Counted from the first letter of the stretch, positions 1-5,187 are shown. The stretch is DNA of 6,375 bases from Haloarculaceae archaeon (GCA_018609945.1 JAHENO010000036.1:1-6375), one strand, 5' to 3'. The notes: generated from the letters alone by a model not told the origin. Numbers and translations: made by a program.

Positions 1-569
1 AAGGCGTCGCCGACACGGGTCAGTCCCGGTTCGGCACTGACCGCCGAGAGGACGAACAGGTTCTTTGGGTCGGCCGACCCGCTCAGTACCTCCTCCAGGA
101 CGGCACACATCGTCGAGCCGGTGGCGAGCATCGGGTCCGCGACGATGACCGTATCCTCCGGGCGAATCTCCGGGAGCTTGACGTACTGTACCTCGATGGG
201 GAACTGCCCGTCCTCGTCCATGCCGGCCTCCTCGTTGCGGCTGGCGGAGATGACTCCCTGCTGGGCGCGGGGAAACGCCTTCAGGAGCCCCTCGACGAAC
301 GGCGTCGCCGCGCGCAGGACGTTGATGATGACGACGTTGTCCATGTCCTCGATGCGCGTTCCCGTCGTCTCGGTCAGGGGTGTCCGGACTTGGACCGTCT
401 CGGTGTCGAGGCGTCCGTCGATGAGTTCGTACCCGCAGATGCGTCCCAGCTTGACCAGTCCCTTCCGGAAGGCGACCTGTTCTGTGTCGACGCTGCGCAG
501 GTCTGTCAGCGTCTGCTGTGCGAGCGCGTGCGTGACGACGGAGGCGTGTTCGTGGTCCTCGATGGTCAT
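1..569 (-). CDS. upp: Uracil phosphoribosyltransferase, C-terminus cut by window edge
   Basis: This cytosolic pyrimidine-salvage enzyme joins uracil and PRPP to give UMP and pyrophosphate. The first 189 codons are visible. The family is usually near 210-225 residues, so roughly the last 35, including the uracil-binding end, lie outside. The PRPP-binding loop reads DPMLATGST at residues 145-153. Other family blocks are LRAATPFVEG (85-94), the RNEE segment (111-114) and the start of the Glu-Pro-Gly-Leu stretch (180-183), where the canonical enzyme has DEGL or PEGL. The start is ATG at 567-569: a TATA-like box is centred 27 bases upstream, which fits a leaderless transcript, and the N-terminal sequence before the core is of normal length. 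The gene lies 51 bases behind a small membrane-protein gene on the same strand but seems to have its own promoter. Identity is secure from the motifs. Confidence 0.95.
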   Translation of the reverse strand, partial: MTIEDHEHASVVTHALAQQTLTDLRSVDTEQVAFRKGLVKLGRICGYELIDGRLDTETVQVRTPLTETTGTRIEDMDNVVIINVLRAATPFVEGLLKAFPRAQQGVISASRNEEAGMDEDGQFPIEVQYVKLPEIRPEDTVIVADPMLATGSTMCAVLEEVLSGSADPKNLFVLSAVSAEPGLTRVGDA

Positions 570-591
570 AGACGGGTGGATGGCCGGCCCC

Positions 592-600
592 GATTTATAC
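592..600 (-). promoter_or_regulatory. TATA box of upp, leaderless
   Basis: On the minus strand the bases read GTATAAATC, a good haloarchaeal TATA box. Its centre is about 27 bases before the upp ATG, so transcription should begin at or next to the start codon and the mRNA should have essentially no 5' leader. No Shine-Dalgarno sequence is present, which agrees. An imperfect dyad (601-620) sits directly upstream, where BRE or a regulator would bind. Confidence 0.65.
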
Positions 601-620
601 TCCCGGGATATCGCCCGAGA
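601..620. repeat. Imperfect 7-bp inverted repeat between membrane-protein stop and upp TATA
   Basis: Arms TCCCGGG (601-607) and CCCGAGA (614-620) pair at six of seven positions around a six-base loop. On the minus strand the order is stop codon of the membrane protein, dyad, upp TATA box. It could be a weak hairpin ending the upstream transcript or an operator beside the upp promoter; no T-tract follows. Short GC-rich dyads arise readily by chance in this base composition. Confidence 0.25.
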
Positions 621-974
621 TTACACACCCGGCACACCGAACGCACCGATTCCCAGCCCGAACAGGGTGTTCACGACCGCGAGAATGACGAGCGCGGCGA
701 CCCACGCGATCAGGCCGACGACGGCGGCTTTCACCCAGCCGCCGGCATACCGCCACTTGATGACCCAGACCCACGCGACCAGCGCGAGCACCGGCCCGAC
801 GAGCGGAATCCAGGCCGTGAGTGCCCACGCGATGGCACCGAAGAGTGCGGTCACGACGGCGCGGCCGTAGTCGTCCACGCCGACGACCAGCCGCGCGCTG
901 GCGTAGATTGCGAGCCCACCGACCAGCAGTGCGACGACGAACGCGACGACCGAACCGACGAACGGGACTGCCAT
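621..974 (-). CDS. Small multi-pass membrane protein of unknown function
   Basis: The 117-residue product is almost entirely hydrophobic. Likely membrane segments are at about residues 5-27, 38-57, 58-73 and 81-104, giving three or four helices. Short charged stretches lie between them (DDYGR at 34-38, KWRYAGG at 73-79). It ends in a Gly-rich, weakly hydrophobic tail. I do not recognise a named family. Reading upstream in frame to 1100 is possible, but that extension is Arg- and Pro-rich and unlike a membrane-protein N-terminus, so the ATG at 972-974 (MAVPFVGSVV) is chosen. It lies just upstream of upp on the same strand with a 51-base gap; upp has a separate TATA box, so joint transcription is possible but not required. 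A transport or accessory role for uracil salvage would be pure guesswork. Confidence 0.8.
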   Translation of the reverse strand: MAVPFVGSVVAFVVALLVGGLAIYASARLVVGVDDYGRAVVTALFGAIAWALTAWIPLVGPVLALVAWVWVIKWRYAGGWVKAAVVGLIAWVAALVILAVVNTLFGLGIGAFGVPGV

Positions 975-997
975 GGGATCACTCGGCGCCCGATGGG

Positions 998-1006
998 TGT
1001 AAGCCT
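998..1006 (-). promoter_or_regulatory. Weak TATA-like site of the small membrane protein
   Basis: The minus strand reads GGCTTACAC, centred about 27 bases before the ATG at 974, the right spacing for a leaderless start. The match to the TATA consensus is poor, so this is positional support more than sequence support. Confidence 0.25.
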
Positions 1007-1053
1007 GCTGGCTCCGCCGGTCCGGTCGGGGGTGCCAGGCGGCGGAGACAAAG

Positions 1054-1060
1054 CTTATTC
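1054..1060 (+). promoter_or_regulatory. TATA-like box for the DUF5828-like gene
   Basis: The sequence AAGCTTATTC (1051-1060) is the only AT-rich TATA-like site in the divergent gap that faces the plus-strand gene. Counting about 27 bases puts transcription start near 1083-1087. That is some 50 bases before the main start codon but right at the ATG of a 17-codon ORF (1087-1140). No TATA-like sequence sits 27 bases before either candidate main start (1133 or 1142). Confidence 0.35.
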
Positions 1061-1086
1061 GGGTCCGGTCATTACCCCTTCCAAGA

Positions 1087-1140
1087 ATGCCGTCCGGCAC
1101 CGCTCTCGGGACCGGACGCGACTCATACGACTATGGTTGA
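1087..1140 (+). CDS. Possible 17-codon leader ORF upstream of the DUF5828-like gene
   Basis: ATG at 1087-1089 opens a reading frame of 17 codons (MPSGTALGTGRDSYDYG) ending in TGA at 1138-1140. The TATA-like site at 1054-1060 would place the transcript start at or a few bases before this ATG, so it could be read leaderless. Its stop overlaps the main frame's first ATG (1133) and lies one base before its second ATG (1142), a geometry that suits translational coupling or re-initiation. The main gene has no Shine-Dalgarno site of its own. A chance short ORF remains quite possible. Confidence 0.3.
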   Translation: MPSGTALGTGRDSYDYG

Positions 1141-1834
1141 CATGGAGGAGAGTGTCTCCGGATTCAAGACACGCGGCGACTGGGTAGACGTCGTCGAGCA
1201 CGGCGAGCGCATCACGCGGGCGCTCCGGGAACTCGCCGGCGAGGACGTCGACATCGACGGGGACGCCCTCGCGGAGTTCGACGAGTGGCGGCCGAAGACT
1301 CACGAACGCCTCGAGGACGACGTCAACGAGAAGACCGCCAAACAGGCCAGCGTCGAGGAGGGCAAGGGCGAACAGGAGGGCAAGGACCCGGACGAGGACC
1401 TCCAGACGGCGGGCGAGAAACTCGCCGAGTCCTACGAGAACCTGGACGACCCCGACGAAGCTGTCGGCAAATGGGGCGAGAGCCTCGACTACGTCGCCCG
1501 CGCGGCCGACTCGGCCGGCCGGAAGGCCATCCGCGCCGTCGAGGACACCGTCTACCGCAACGTGATGACACAGATCGCCCCCTACTACTTCGACAACGAA
1601 CTCGTCAGCGCCAACCTCCAGCGCGTGGGCCGCGGGGAGGGACCGGACTACGTCTTCGAGGTCAACGTCAACGACGACGACCTGAAGATGCGCGTCTCCA
1701 ACCGGCTGGCGGACTTCGAGAGCGAGGTCGATCGGTGGCACGTCGACACCGAGAAGGAGACCGACACCGTCGAGGCCGCCGAGGGCGTCGAGGCACCCGA
1801 CACCGAGGAGCGGGCCGACTCCAAGACGAACTGA
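1133..1834 (+). CDS. Acidic haloarchaeal protein of unknown function (DUF5828-like)
   Basis: The 233-residue product is soluble, very acidic and predicted mostly helical, with no signal peptide or membrane segment. From memory it matches a conserved haloarchaeal family annotated as DUF5828; the name needs a profile search. The segment that looks most constrained is residues 120-165, with DSAGRKAIRAVEDTVYRN (126-143) followed by a Tyr/Phe-rich stretch (APYYFDN, 149-155). Residues 62-110 are charged and coiled-coil-like, and a Glu/Asp-rich tail begins near 200. Two starts are possible: ATG 1133 (MVDMEESVSG) and ATG 1142 (MEESVSG). Neither has a Shine-Dalgarno site or a TATA box at leaderless distance. 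The 1142 start would lie one base after the stop of the small leader ORF. An in-frame extension to 821 is rejected as Arg-rich shadow sequence. The HAD gene follows after 43 bases and may share the transcript. Function is unknown. Confidence 0.85.
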   Translation: MVDMEESVSGFKTRGDWVDVVEHGERITRALRELAGEDVDIDGDALAEFDEWRPKTHERLEDDVNEKTAKQASVEEGKGEQEGKDPDEDLQTAGEKLAESYENLDDPDEAVGKWGESLDYVARAADSAGRKAIRAVEDTVYRNVMTQIAPYYFDNELVSANLQRVGRGEGPDYVFEVNVNDDDLKMRVSNRLADFESEVDRWHVDTEKETDTVEAAEGVEAPDTEERADSKTN

Positions 1835-1877
1835 CACCTATCTCAATCCCTTTCACGCTGGCGCGAGTTGTGCCGGT

Positions 1878-2561
1878 ATGGCACTCGATCACGACCGCGT
1901 CGAGACGATCACAGTCGACTCCTACGGCACGCTCGTCGACCCGAGTGCGGCCCAGAAACGCCTCGAAGCGCGCGTCGACGACCCGGAGCCGGTGTCGAAC
2001 CTCTGGCGGATGCAGTCGATCGCCTACACGATGATCGCCAACCACATCGACGCCTACCAGCCGTTCTACGAGATGAACCGCGACGCGCTGCAGTACGCCC
2101 TGGACGCCAACGGCGTCGACCTGCCCGCCGAGGAACGCGACGAGATTCTCGCAGTCTACCACGAACTCGACGTCTTCGACGACGTCCGCGACGGCATCGA
2201 ACGCATCCGCGACGGGGGATACCCGGTGTACGTGCTCTCGAACGGCAACCCGGAGATGCTCTCCTCGATGGTCGAACACGCCGACATCGGCGATCTGATC
2301 GAGGGCACCATCAGCGCCCACGAGATCGAGACGTTCAAACCCCACACCTCGCTGTACGAGCACGCCGCCGACCGGACGGACACGCCGATCGAGAACGTGC
2401 TCCACGTCGCCGGCCCGGCGTTCGACATCCAGGGCGCGATCCACGCCGGGATGCAGGGGGCCTGGATCGACCGCTACGACAACCCCTGGGGCCGCTTCGA
2501 CGGCGAGCCCGACGTCACTATCGAGACATTCCACGACCTCGCCGCGGAACTCGGGGTCTGA
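1878..2561 (+). CDS. HAD-superfamily hydrolase, L-2-haloacid dehalogenase type (type II)
   Basis: The 227-residue product has the HAD fold typical of type II haloacid dehalogenases. The nucleophile motif is DSYGTLVD (14-21, Asp14). Arg44 lies in a WR motif matching the substrate-binding Arg of L-DEX enzymes. Motif II is SNGN (121-124) and motif III Lys154 is in FKPHTSLYE. Motif IV differs: the characterised L-2-haloacid dehalogenases have SSNxWD, while this protein has AGPAFD (178-183). Asp183 is kept, but the Ser and Asn that help position the hydrolytic water and substrate are replaced by Ala178 and Pro180. Dehalogenase activity is therefore uncertain, and a phosphatase or other hydrolase role is possible. 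The residues assigned to L-DEX come from family knowledge; the alignment was made by eye. ATG 1878 gives a normal N-terminus (MALDHDRVET) for the family. The stop codon's last base is the first base of the 82-base palindrome. Confidence 0.88.
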   Translation: MALDHDRVETITVDSYGTLVDPSAAQKRLEARVDDPEPVSNLWRMQSIAYTMIANHIDAYQPFYEMNRDALQYALDANGVDLPAEERDEILAVYHELDVFDDVRDGIERIRDGGYPVYVLSNGNPEMLSSMVEHADIGDLIEGTISAHEIETFKPHTSLYEHAADRTDTPIENVLHVAGPAFDIQGAIHAGMQGAWIDRYDNPWGRFDGEPDVTIETFHDLAAELGV

Positions 2562-2642
2562 TAATGACTGCTGTAGCTATTTTCCAGGTCGACCGCACGA
2601 TGTCGGGCGGTCGATCCGGTACTGAACTACAGCAGTCATTAT
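2561..2642. repeat. 82-base nested palindrome, MITE-like or structured intergenic element
   Basis: The outer arms ATAATGACTGCTGTAG (2561-2576) and CTACAGCAGTCATTAT (2627-2642) are perfect 16-base inverted repeats. Inside is a symmetric 7/7 unpaired stretch, then an inner stem: 2584-2596 pairs with 2607-2619, including a perfect 8-base core TCGACCGC/GCGGTCGA, one G-T wobble and one mismatch, around a 10-base loop. The whole element could fold as one long hairpin. It has no coding capacity. A TA dinucleotide occurs at 2562-2563 and 2640-2641, so termini beginning ATGACTGCTG with a TA target duplication are conceivable, but the palindromic ends make this untestable here. It begins at the stop codon of the HAD gene. 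It could also act as a transcript 3' end, though no T-tract follows. Confidence 0.75.
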
Positions 2643-2667
2643 GAGCCGCGCCGCTACCGGCCGACGG

Positions 2668-2724
2668 CGTGACGGGCTGGCACCGGTGACCGAAACGACG
2701 TGTTACCTGGCCGGTCCCGTCACG
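2668..2724. repeat. 9-base inverted repeat adjoining the mtaD TATA box
   Basis: CGTGACGGG (2668-2676) and CCCGTCACG (2716-2724) are perfect inverted repeats with a 39-base spacer. The right arm ends immediately before the TATA box (2725-2731), where BRE and activators or repressors bind. This may be an operator pair; in GC-rich DNA such a match has a small but real chance of being fortuitous. Confidence 0.25.
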
Positions 2725-2731
2725 TATATTA
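2725..2731 (+). promoter_or_regulatory. TATA box of the MTA/SAH deaminase gene
   Basis: TATATTA within CACGTATATTACC is the best TATA box in the window. Counting about 27 bases places transcription start near 2754-2756, giving a short leader of about 15 bases that holds the Shine-Dalgarno site at 2758-2763. Confidence 0.65.
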
Positions 2732-2757
2732 CCGGGCCGTGGGTTGTCATTGCCATC

Positions 2758-2763
2758 AGGTGA
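2758..2763 (+). promoter_or_regulatory. Shine-Dalgarno site of the MTA/SAH deaminase gene
   Basis: AGGTGA matches the complement of the archaeal 16S rRNA 3' end and lies six bases before ATG 2770. It fixes the start and makes this the only gene in the window with a convincing leader plus ribosome-binding site. Confidence 0.6.
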
Positions 2764-2769
2764 CGCACG

Positions 2770-4071
2770 ATGGGAACGCTAGCCGTGACCGGCGGGCGCG
2801 TACTCTTGCCGGACATGTCCATCACGGAGGCAGACGTACTGACCGACGGCGACGGCGCGATAGCGGCCGTCACGCCGCGCGAAGACGGCCCCGCACGCGA
2901 CGGAGCCGACGAACTCGACGCCGACGGTGGACTGGTCGTGCCGGGGCTCGTCAACGCCCACACGCACGTCCCGATGACGCTGATGCGCGGCAGCGCCGAC
3001 GACAAACCCCTCGACGCCTGGCTCCAGGAGGACATCTGGCCCGTCGAGGCCGAACTCCAGGCCGGTGACGTCGCCGCCGGCGCTCGCCTCGGCGTCGCCG
3101 AGATGATACGAACCGGGACGACTGCCTTCGGCGACATGTACTTCTTCATGCCGGAGGTCGCCGACGTCGTCGCGGAGGCTGGCGTCAGGGCGCGGCTCTG
3201 CCGGGGTTGTCTCTCCGTCGGGAAAGACGACGCGGAAGCCCGCGAGGACTTCGAGGCCGGACTGTCGTTCGCCCGCGAGTACGACGGCCGTGCGGACGGC
3301 CGCGTGCGCACGATGTTCGGACCCCACAGCCTCACGACCGTCGCGGAACGGTACTTCCGGGAGTACCTCCCGGAGGCCCACGACGACGGCATCCCGGTCC
3401 ACGTGCACGCGAACGAAACCGAGGGCGAAGTCGACCCGATCCTCGACGAGCACGGCCAGCGCCCCCTCGTCTGGGCCGACGATTTCGACCTGCTCGGGCC
3501 GGACACCTACGTGGCCCACGGCGTGCACGTCGACGAACACGAGATCGGTCTGCTGGCCGAGCGCGGGACGGCAGTCGCCCACTGCCCGGCAGCGAACATG
3601 AAACTGGCGAGCGGGATGGCACCGGTCCAGGCGATGCTCGACGCCGGCGTCACCGTCGGTCTGGGCACGGACGGCCCCGCCTCGAACAACGGCCTCGACA
3701 TGTTCGAGGAGATGCGCGACGCGGCGATGGTCGGCAAACTCGCCGCTGACGACGCGAGCGCCGTCGACGCCCCCACGGCAGTCGAACTCGCGACGACGGG
3801 CAGTGCGGCCGCACTCGGGTTCGCGAGCGGCCGCATCGAGGCCGGCGCGAACGCCGACCTCGCGGTCCTCGACCTGGACGCCCCGCACCTGTCGCCGCCC
3901 CACGACCTCGTGAGTCACCTCGTCTACGCGGCCAAGGGCAGCGACGTCCGGCACACGGTCTGTGACGGGCAGGTCCTGATGCGCGACCGCGAGTTGCTGA
4001 CCATCGACGAGACGGCCGCCCGCGAGGAGGCCACCGAACGCGCCGAGAACCTCTTCGCACGGGCCGGCTGA
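2770..4071 (+). CDS. mtaD: 5'-methylthioadenosine / S-adenosylhomocysteine deaminase (amidohydrolase)
   Basis: This 433-residue cytosolic metal-dependent amidohydrolase removes the 6-amino group from SAH, MTA and, in methanogen relatives (DadD), 5'-deoxyadenosine and adenosine. The metal site is complete: HTH at 64-66 in PGLVNAHTHVPM, His213, His250 in AHGVHV, and Asp301 in GLGTDGPASNN. Glu216 follows His213 in the expected H-x-x-E arrangement. Glu93, His186 and Ser305 fall at the spacings seen for substrate contacts in the Thermotoga enzyme TM0936. HCPAANMKLASGMAP (271-285) is another family signature. The small beta domain is formed by residues 1-55 and about 355-405. Full length and intact. 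ATG 2770 is set by the Shine-Dalgarno site at 2758-2763. The ahcY gene lies about 1.1 kb downstream on the same strand, so both enzymes of a SAH disposal route are local. Substrate preference among MTA, SAH and adenosine cannot be read from sequence. Confidence 0.93.
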   Translation: MGTLAVTGGRVLLPDMSITEADVLTDGDGAIAAVTPREDGPARDGADELDADGGLVVPGLVNAHTHVPMTLMRGSADDKPLDAWLQEDIWPVEAELQAGDVAAGARLGVAEMIRTGTTAFGDMYFFMPEVADVVAEAGVRARLCRGCLSVGKDDAEAREDFEAGLSFAREYDGRADGRVRTMFGPHSLTTVAERYFREYLPEAHDDGIPVHVHANETEGEVDPILDEHGQRPLVWADDFDLLGPDTYVAHGVHVDEHEIGLLAERGTAVAHCPAANMKLASGMAPVQAMLDAGVTVGLGTDGPASNNGLDMFEEMRDAAMVGKLAADDASAVDAPTAVELATTGSAAALGFASGRIEAGANADLAVLDLDAPHLSPPHDLVSHLVYAAKGSDVRHTVCDGQVLMRDRELLTIDETAAREEATERAENLFARAG

Positions 4072-4079
4072 GGCCGGCC
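4062..4079 (+). terminator. Hairpin overlapping the mtaD stop codon
   Basis: GGCCGGC (4062-4068) and GCCGGCC (4073-4079) form a perfect 7-bp GC stem with the loop TGAG containing the stop codon. It is followed by GAAAATT, not a T-run, and archaeal termination relies mainly on T-tracts. It may help define the 3' end; the call is weak. Confidence 0.25.
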
Positions 4080-4201
4080 GAAAATTGCGGTATCGAGAAA
4101 CACAAATTAAACGACGAGGCGACTTTCTAAACCAAATAAACAGTTCTGAGAGAGTTTCGCTGACGGAGAGAAGACGGTGAACTGATTGAACGGGAAAGGG
4201 T
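4080..4201. other. AT-rich intergenic stretch upstream of the secreted-protein gene
   Basis: The first 65 bases or so (4081-4145) are clearly AT-rich against a strongly GC-rich background. They hold several TATA-like runs, such as AAATTAAAC (near 4107) and CAAATAAAC (near 4133). No gene is visible. These could be extra promoters or binding sites giving a long-leader transcript of the downstream gene, or promoters for antisense transcription into mtaD. Confidence 0.4.
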
Positions 4202-4208
4202 GTTTATG
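4202..4208 (+). promoter_or_regulatory. TATA box of the secreted acidic protein, leaderless
   Basis: GTTTATG, preceded by the BRE-like GAAAGG (4194-4199), is centred about 29 bases before ATG 4234. This fits leaderless transcription. It also argues against the upstream TTG at 4186, which would precede the promoter. Confidence 0.55.
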
Positions 4209-4233
4209 CGGGTGTCGGCCCGGGTTCTCGAAC

Positions 4234-5157
4234 ATGACGCGCACGAAACTGAAGCTGTTCGCCCTGTACGCGACGGTTGCGCTGGTGTTCACGGCCGTCG
4301 GGCCAGGGATCGGCACCGTGGCAGCAGCGGACGCCGGCAATGCTCCGGGCAACGCTCCCCTCGAGGTCGCGATCAATCAGGCCGACGACGGGGACGTCAC
4401 TGTCCAGGTGACGAAAAACGAGACGGGTGTCGAGGACGCCAGCGTCGGTGTCGACGCAAACGACAGTTACGCTGGTGAAGGTGACTACGTAACCGACGAG
4501 GAGGGAACCGTCGATCTGCCGGTTCCCGAGGAGGACGTCACGGTCAACGTGACCGCCGAGGCTGACGGCCAGACCGCCAACGCGACTGCTGAGCTGCGGG
4601 GAGTCGACGAATTCGTGAACGAGAGCGATCCGTTCGGTCAGTTCGTCTCGACGTTCGCGAGTTCGCTGGGACAGTCTGACGTCAACATCATCGGCCCGTT
4701 CGTCGCGTCGTTCGCGGTGTCGAACAACCCCGGCAATGCACCGACGTTTGCCGGCCCACCTGCCTTCTTGACCGGTGAAGACGGTGCCGACGATCGCGGC
4801 CCGCCGGGGGACGCCGGTCCGCCTGATGACGCTGGCCCGTCTGAGGACGACGAAGACGGTGCCGAGAGCGAGGAAGACGATGAGGAGAGTGAGGACGACA
4901 ACGAGCGCGGTCCGCCCGAGGACGCTGGACCGCCTGAAGACGCCGGTCCGCCCGAGGACACCGGTCCGCAGGATGCGGAAGACGAAGAGGACGAAGAGGA
5001 CGAGGAAGACGAAGAGGACGAGGAAGACGAAGAGGAAGAGGTTGAGGAAGACGCGGAAGACGCGGAAGACGCGGAAGACGACAGAGCAAGCGGCAATGGG
5101 AACGGCAATGGCAACGGGAACAACGGCAATGGCAACGGCAACGGACCGCCGAACTGA
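4234..5157 (+). CDS. Secreted acidic protein with beta domain and repetitive Pro-Gly / Glu-Asp / Asn-Gly tail
   Basis: The 307-residue product begins with a Sec-type signal peptide: TRTKLK, hydrophobic core at about 8-30, and a likely cut after Ala32 (AAA-DA). No twin arginine is seen. Residues 44-122 alternate hydrophobic and polar residues in the manner of a beta-sandwich (Ig-like or carboxypeptidase-regulatory-like) and carry N-glycosylation sequons at Asn62, Asn76, Asn105 and Asn116; a fifth is at Asn129. Residues 133-175 form a less charged, possibly helical block. From 189 the tail is low-complexity: GPPxDA units, an Asp/Glu run, GPPEDA units (226-243), five EED units and three AED-like units (to about 282), then an Asn-Gly tail (287-304). 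There is no C-terminal membrane helix, PGF motif or lipobox, so it should be released or held by unknown contacts. Codons are less GC3-biased than in its neighbours. The family is not recognised; a surface, matrix or ion-binding role is inference. Confidence 0.85.
   Translation: MTRTKLKLFALYATVALVFTAVGPGIGTVAAADAGNAPGNAPLEVAINQADDGDVTVQVTKNETGVEDASVGVDANDSYAGEGDYVTDEEGTVDLPVPEEDVTVNVTAEADGQTANATAELRGVDEFVNESDPFGQFVSTFASSLGQSDVNIIGPFVASFAVSNNPGNAPTFAGPPAFLTGEDGADDRGPPGDAGPPDDAGPSEDDEDGAESEEDDEESEDDNERGPPEDAGPPEDAGPPEDTGPQDAEDEEDEEDEEDEEDEEDEEEEVEEDAEDAEDAEDDRASGNGNGNGNGNNGNGNGNGPPN
4909..4962 (+). repeat. Three 18-base units coding GPPEDA/T
   Basis: Three consecutive six-residue units, GPPEDA, GPPEDA and GPPEDT (residues 226-243), with diverged relatives before (GPPGDA, GPPDDA, GPSEDD from residue 189) and after (GPQDAE). 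Third-position differences between units show they are not a very recent duplication. Confidence 0.75.
4981..5034 (+). repeat. Six 9-base units coding the Asp-Glu-Glu run
   Basis: Six units of GACGAAGAG or its synonym GACGAGGAA encode a continuous Asp-Glu-Glu run. Two synonymous forms alternate, giving an 18-base period in the second half. The units GACGCGGAA then repeat three times at 5050-5076. These purine-rich tandem repeats could change length by slippage in frame. Confidence 0.75.
5092..5145 (+). repeat. Asn-Gly tandem repeat at the C-terminus
   Basis: Alternating GGN and AAY codons encode Gly-Asn dipeptides across residues 287-304, broken once by a double Asn (296-297). The protein ends in PPN shortly after. 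Mixed synonymous codons again suggest selection on the protein rather than simple DNA slippage. Confidence 0.7.
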
Positions 5158-5178
5158 GTGGTAGGCGCGACGCTTCGG

Positions 5179-5187
5179 TATCGTTTT
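5179..5187 (+). promoter_or_regulatory. Weak TATA-like site of ahcY
   Basis: TATCGTTTT lies about 30 bases before ATG 5213 and is the only AT-rich sequence in the 55-base gap. It would give a near-leaderless mRNA. GAGGA at 5206-5210 resembles a Shine-Dalgarno core but is only two bases from the ATG, too close to work normally. The same TTTT might instead help end the upstream transcript. Read-through from the secreted-protein gene is an alternative. Confidence 0.3.

Noticed and set aside
975..1100. In-frame upstream extension of the small membrane protein
   Set aside because: The added 42 residues are Arg/Pro-rich and unlike the membrane domain; MAVPFVGSVV is a natural start.
821..1132. In-frame N-terminal extension of the DUF5828-like protein
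   Set aside because: The extension is Arg-rich and overlaps the membrane-protein gene antisense; composition changes abruptly to acidic at the chosen start.
121..1187. Plus-strand ORFs opposite upp and the membrane-protein gene
   Set aside because: They are frame shadows; the minus strand encodes upp with an intact PRPP-binding motif.
1055..1837. 260-codon minus-strand ORF opposite the DUF5828-like gene
   Set aside because: It is an antisense shadow rich in Val, Leu and Asp. The plus strand has the acidic, structured protein typical of haloarchaea.
2561..2642. Reading the 82-base palindrome as a simple terminator or CRISPR repeat
   Set aside because: There is no T-tract after the stem, and there is only one copy with no spacer-repeat periodicity.
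2779..3954. 391-codon minus-strand ORF opposite mtaD
   Set aside because: It is a GC-rich shadow of the deaminase gene with no recognisable domain and Arg/Val/Asp-biased composition. The plus-strand frame carries all the catalytic motifs.
4186..4233. TTG start 16 codons upstream for the secreted protein
   Set aside because: It would lie before the TATA box at 4202-4208 and place Cys-rich residues ahead of a well-formed signal peptide.
4909..4962. GPP repeats as true collagen
   Set aside because: The Gly-X-X period is not kept; the unit is six residues with Glu-Asp-Ala in the second half, so a triple helix is not expected.
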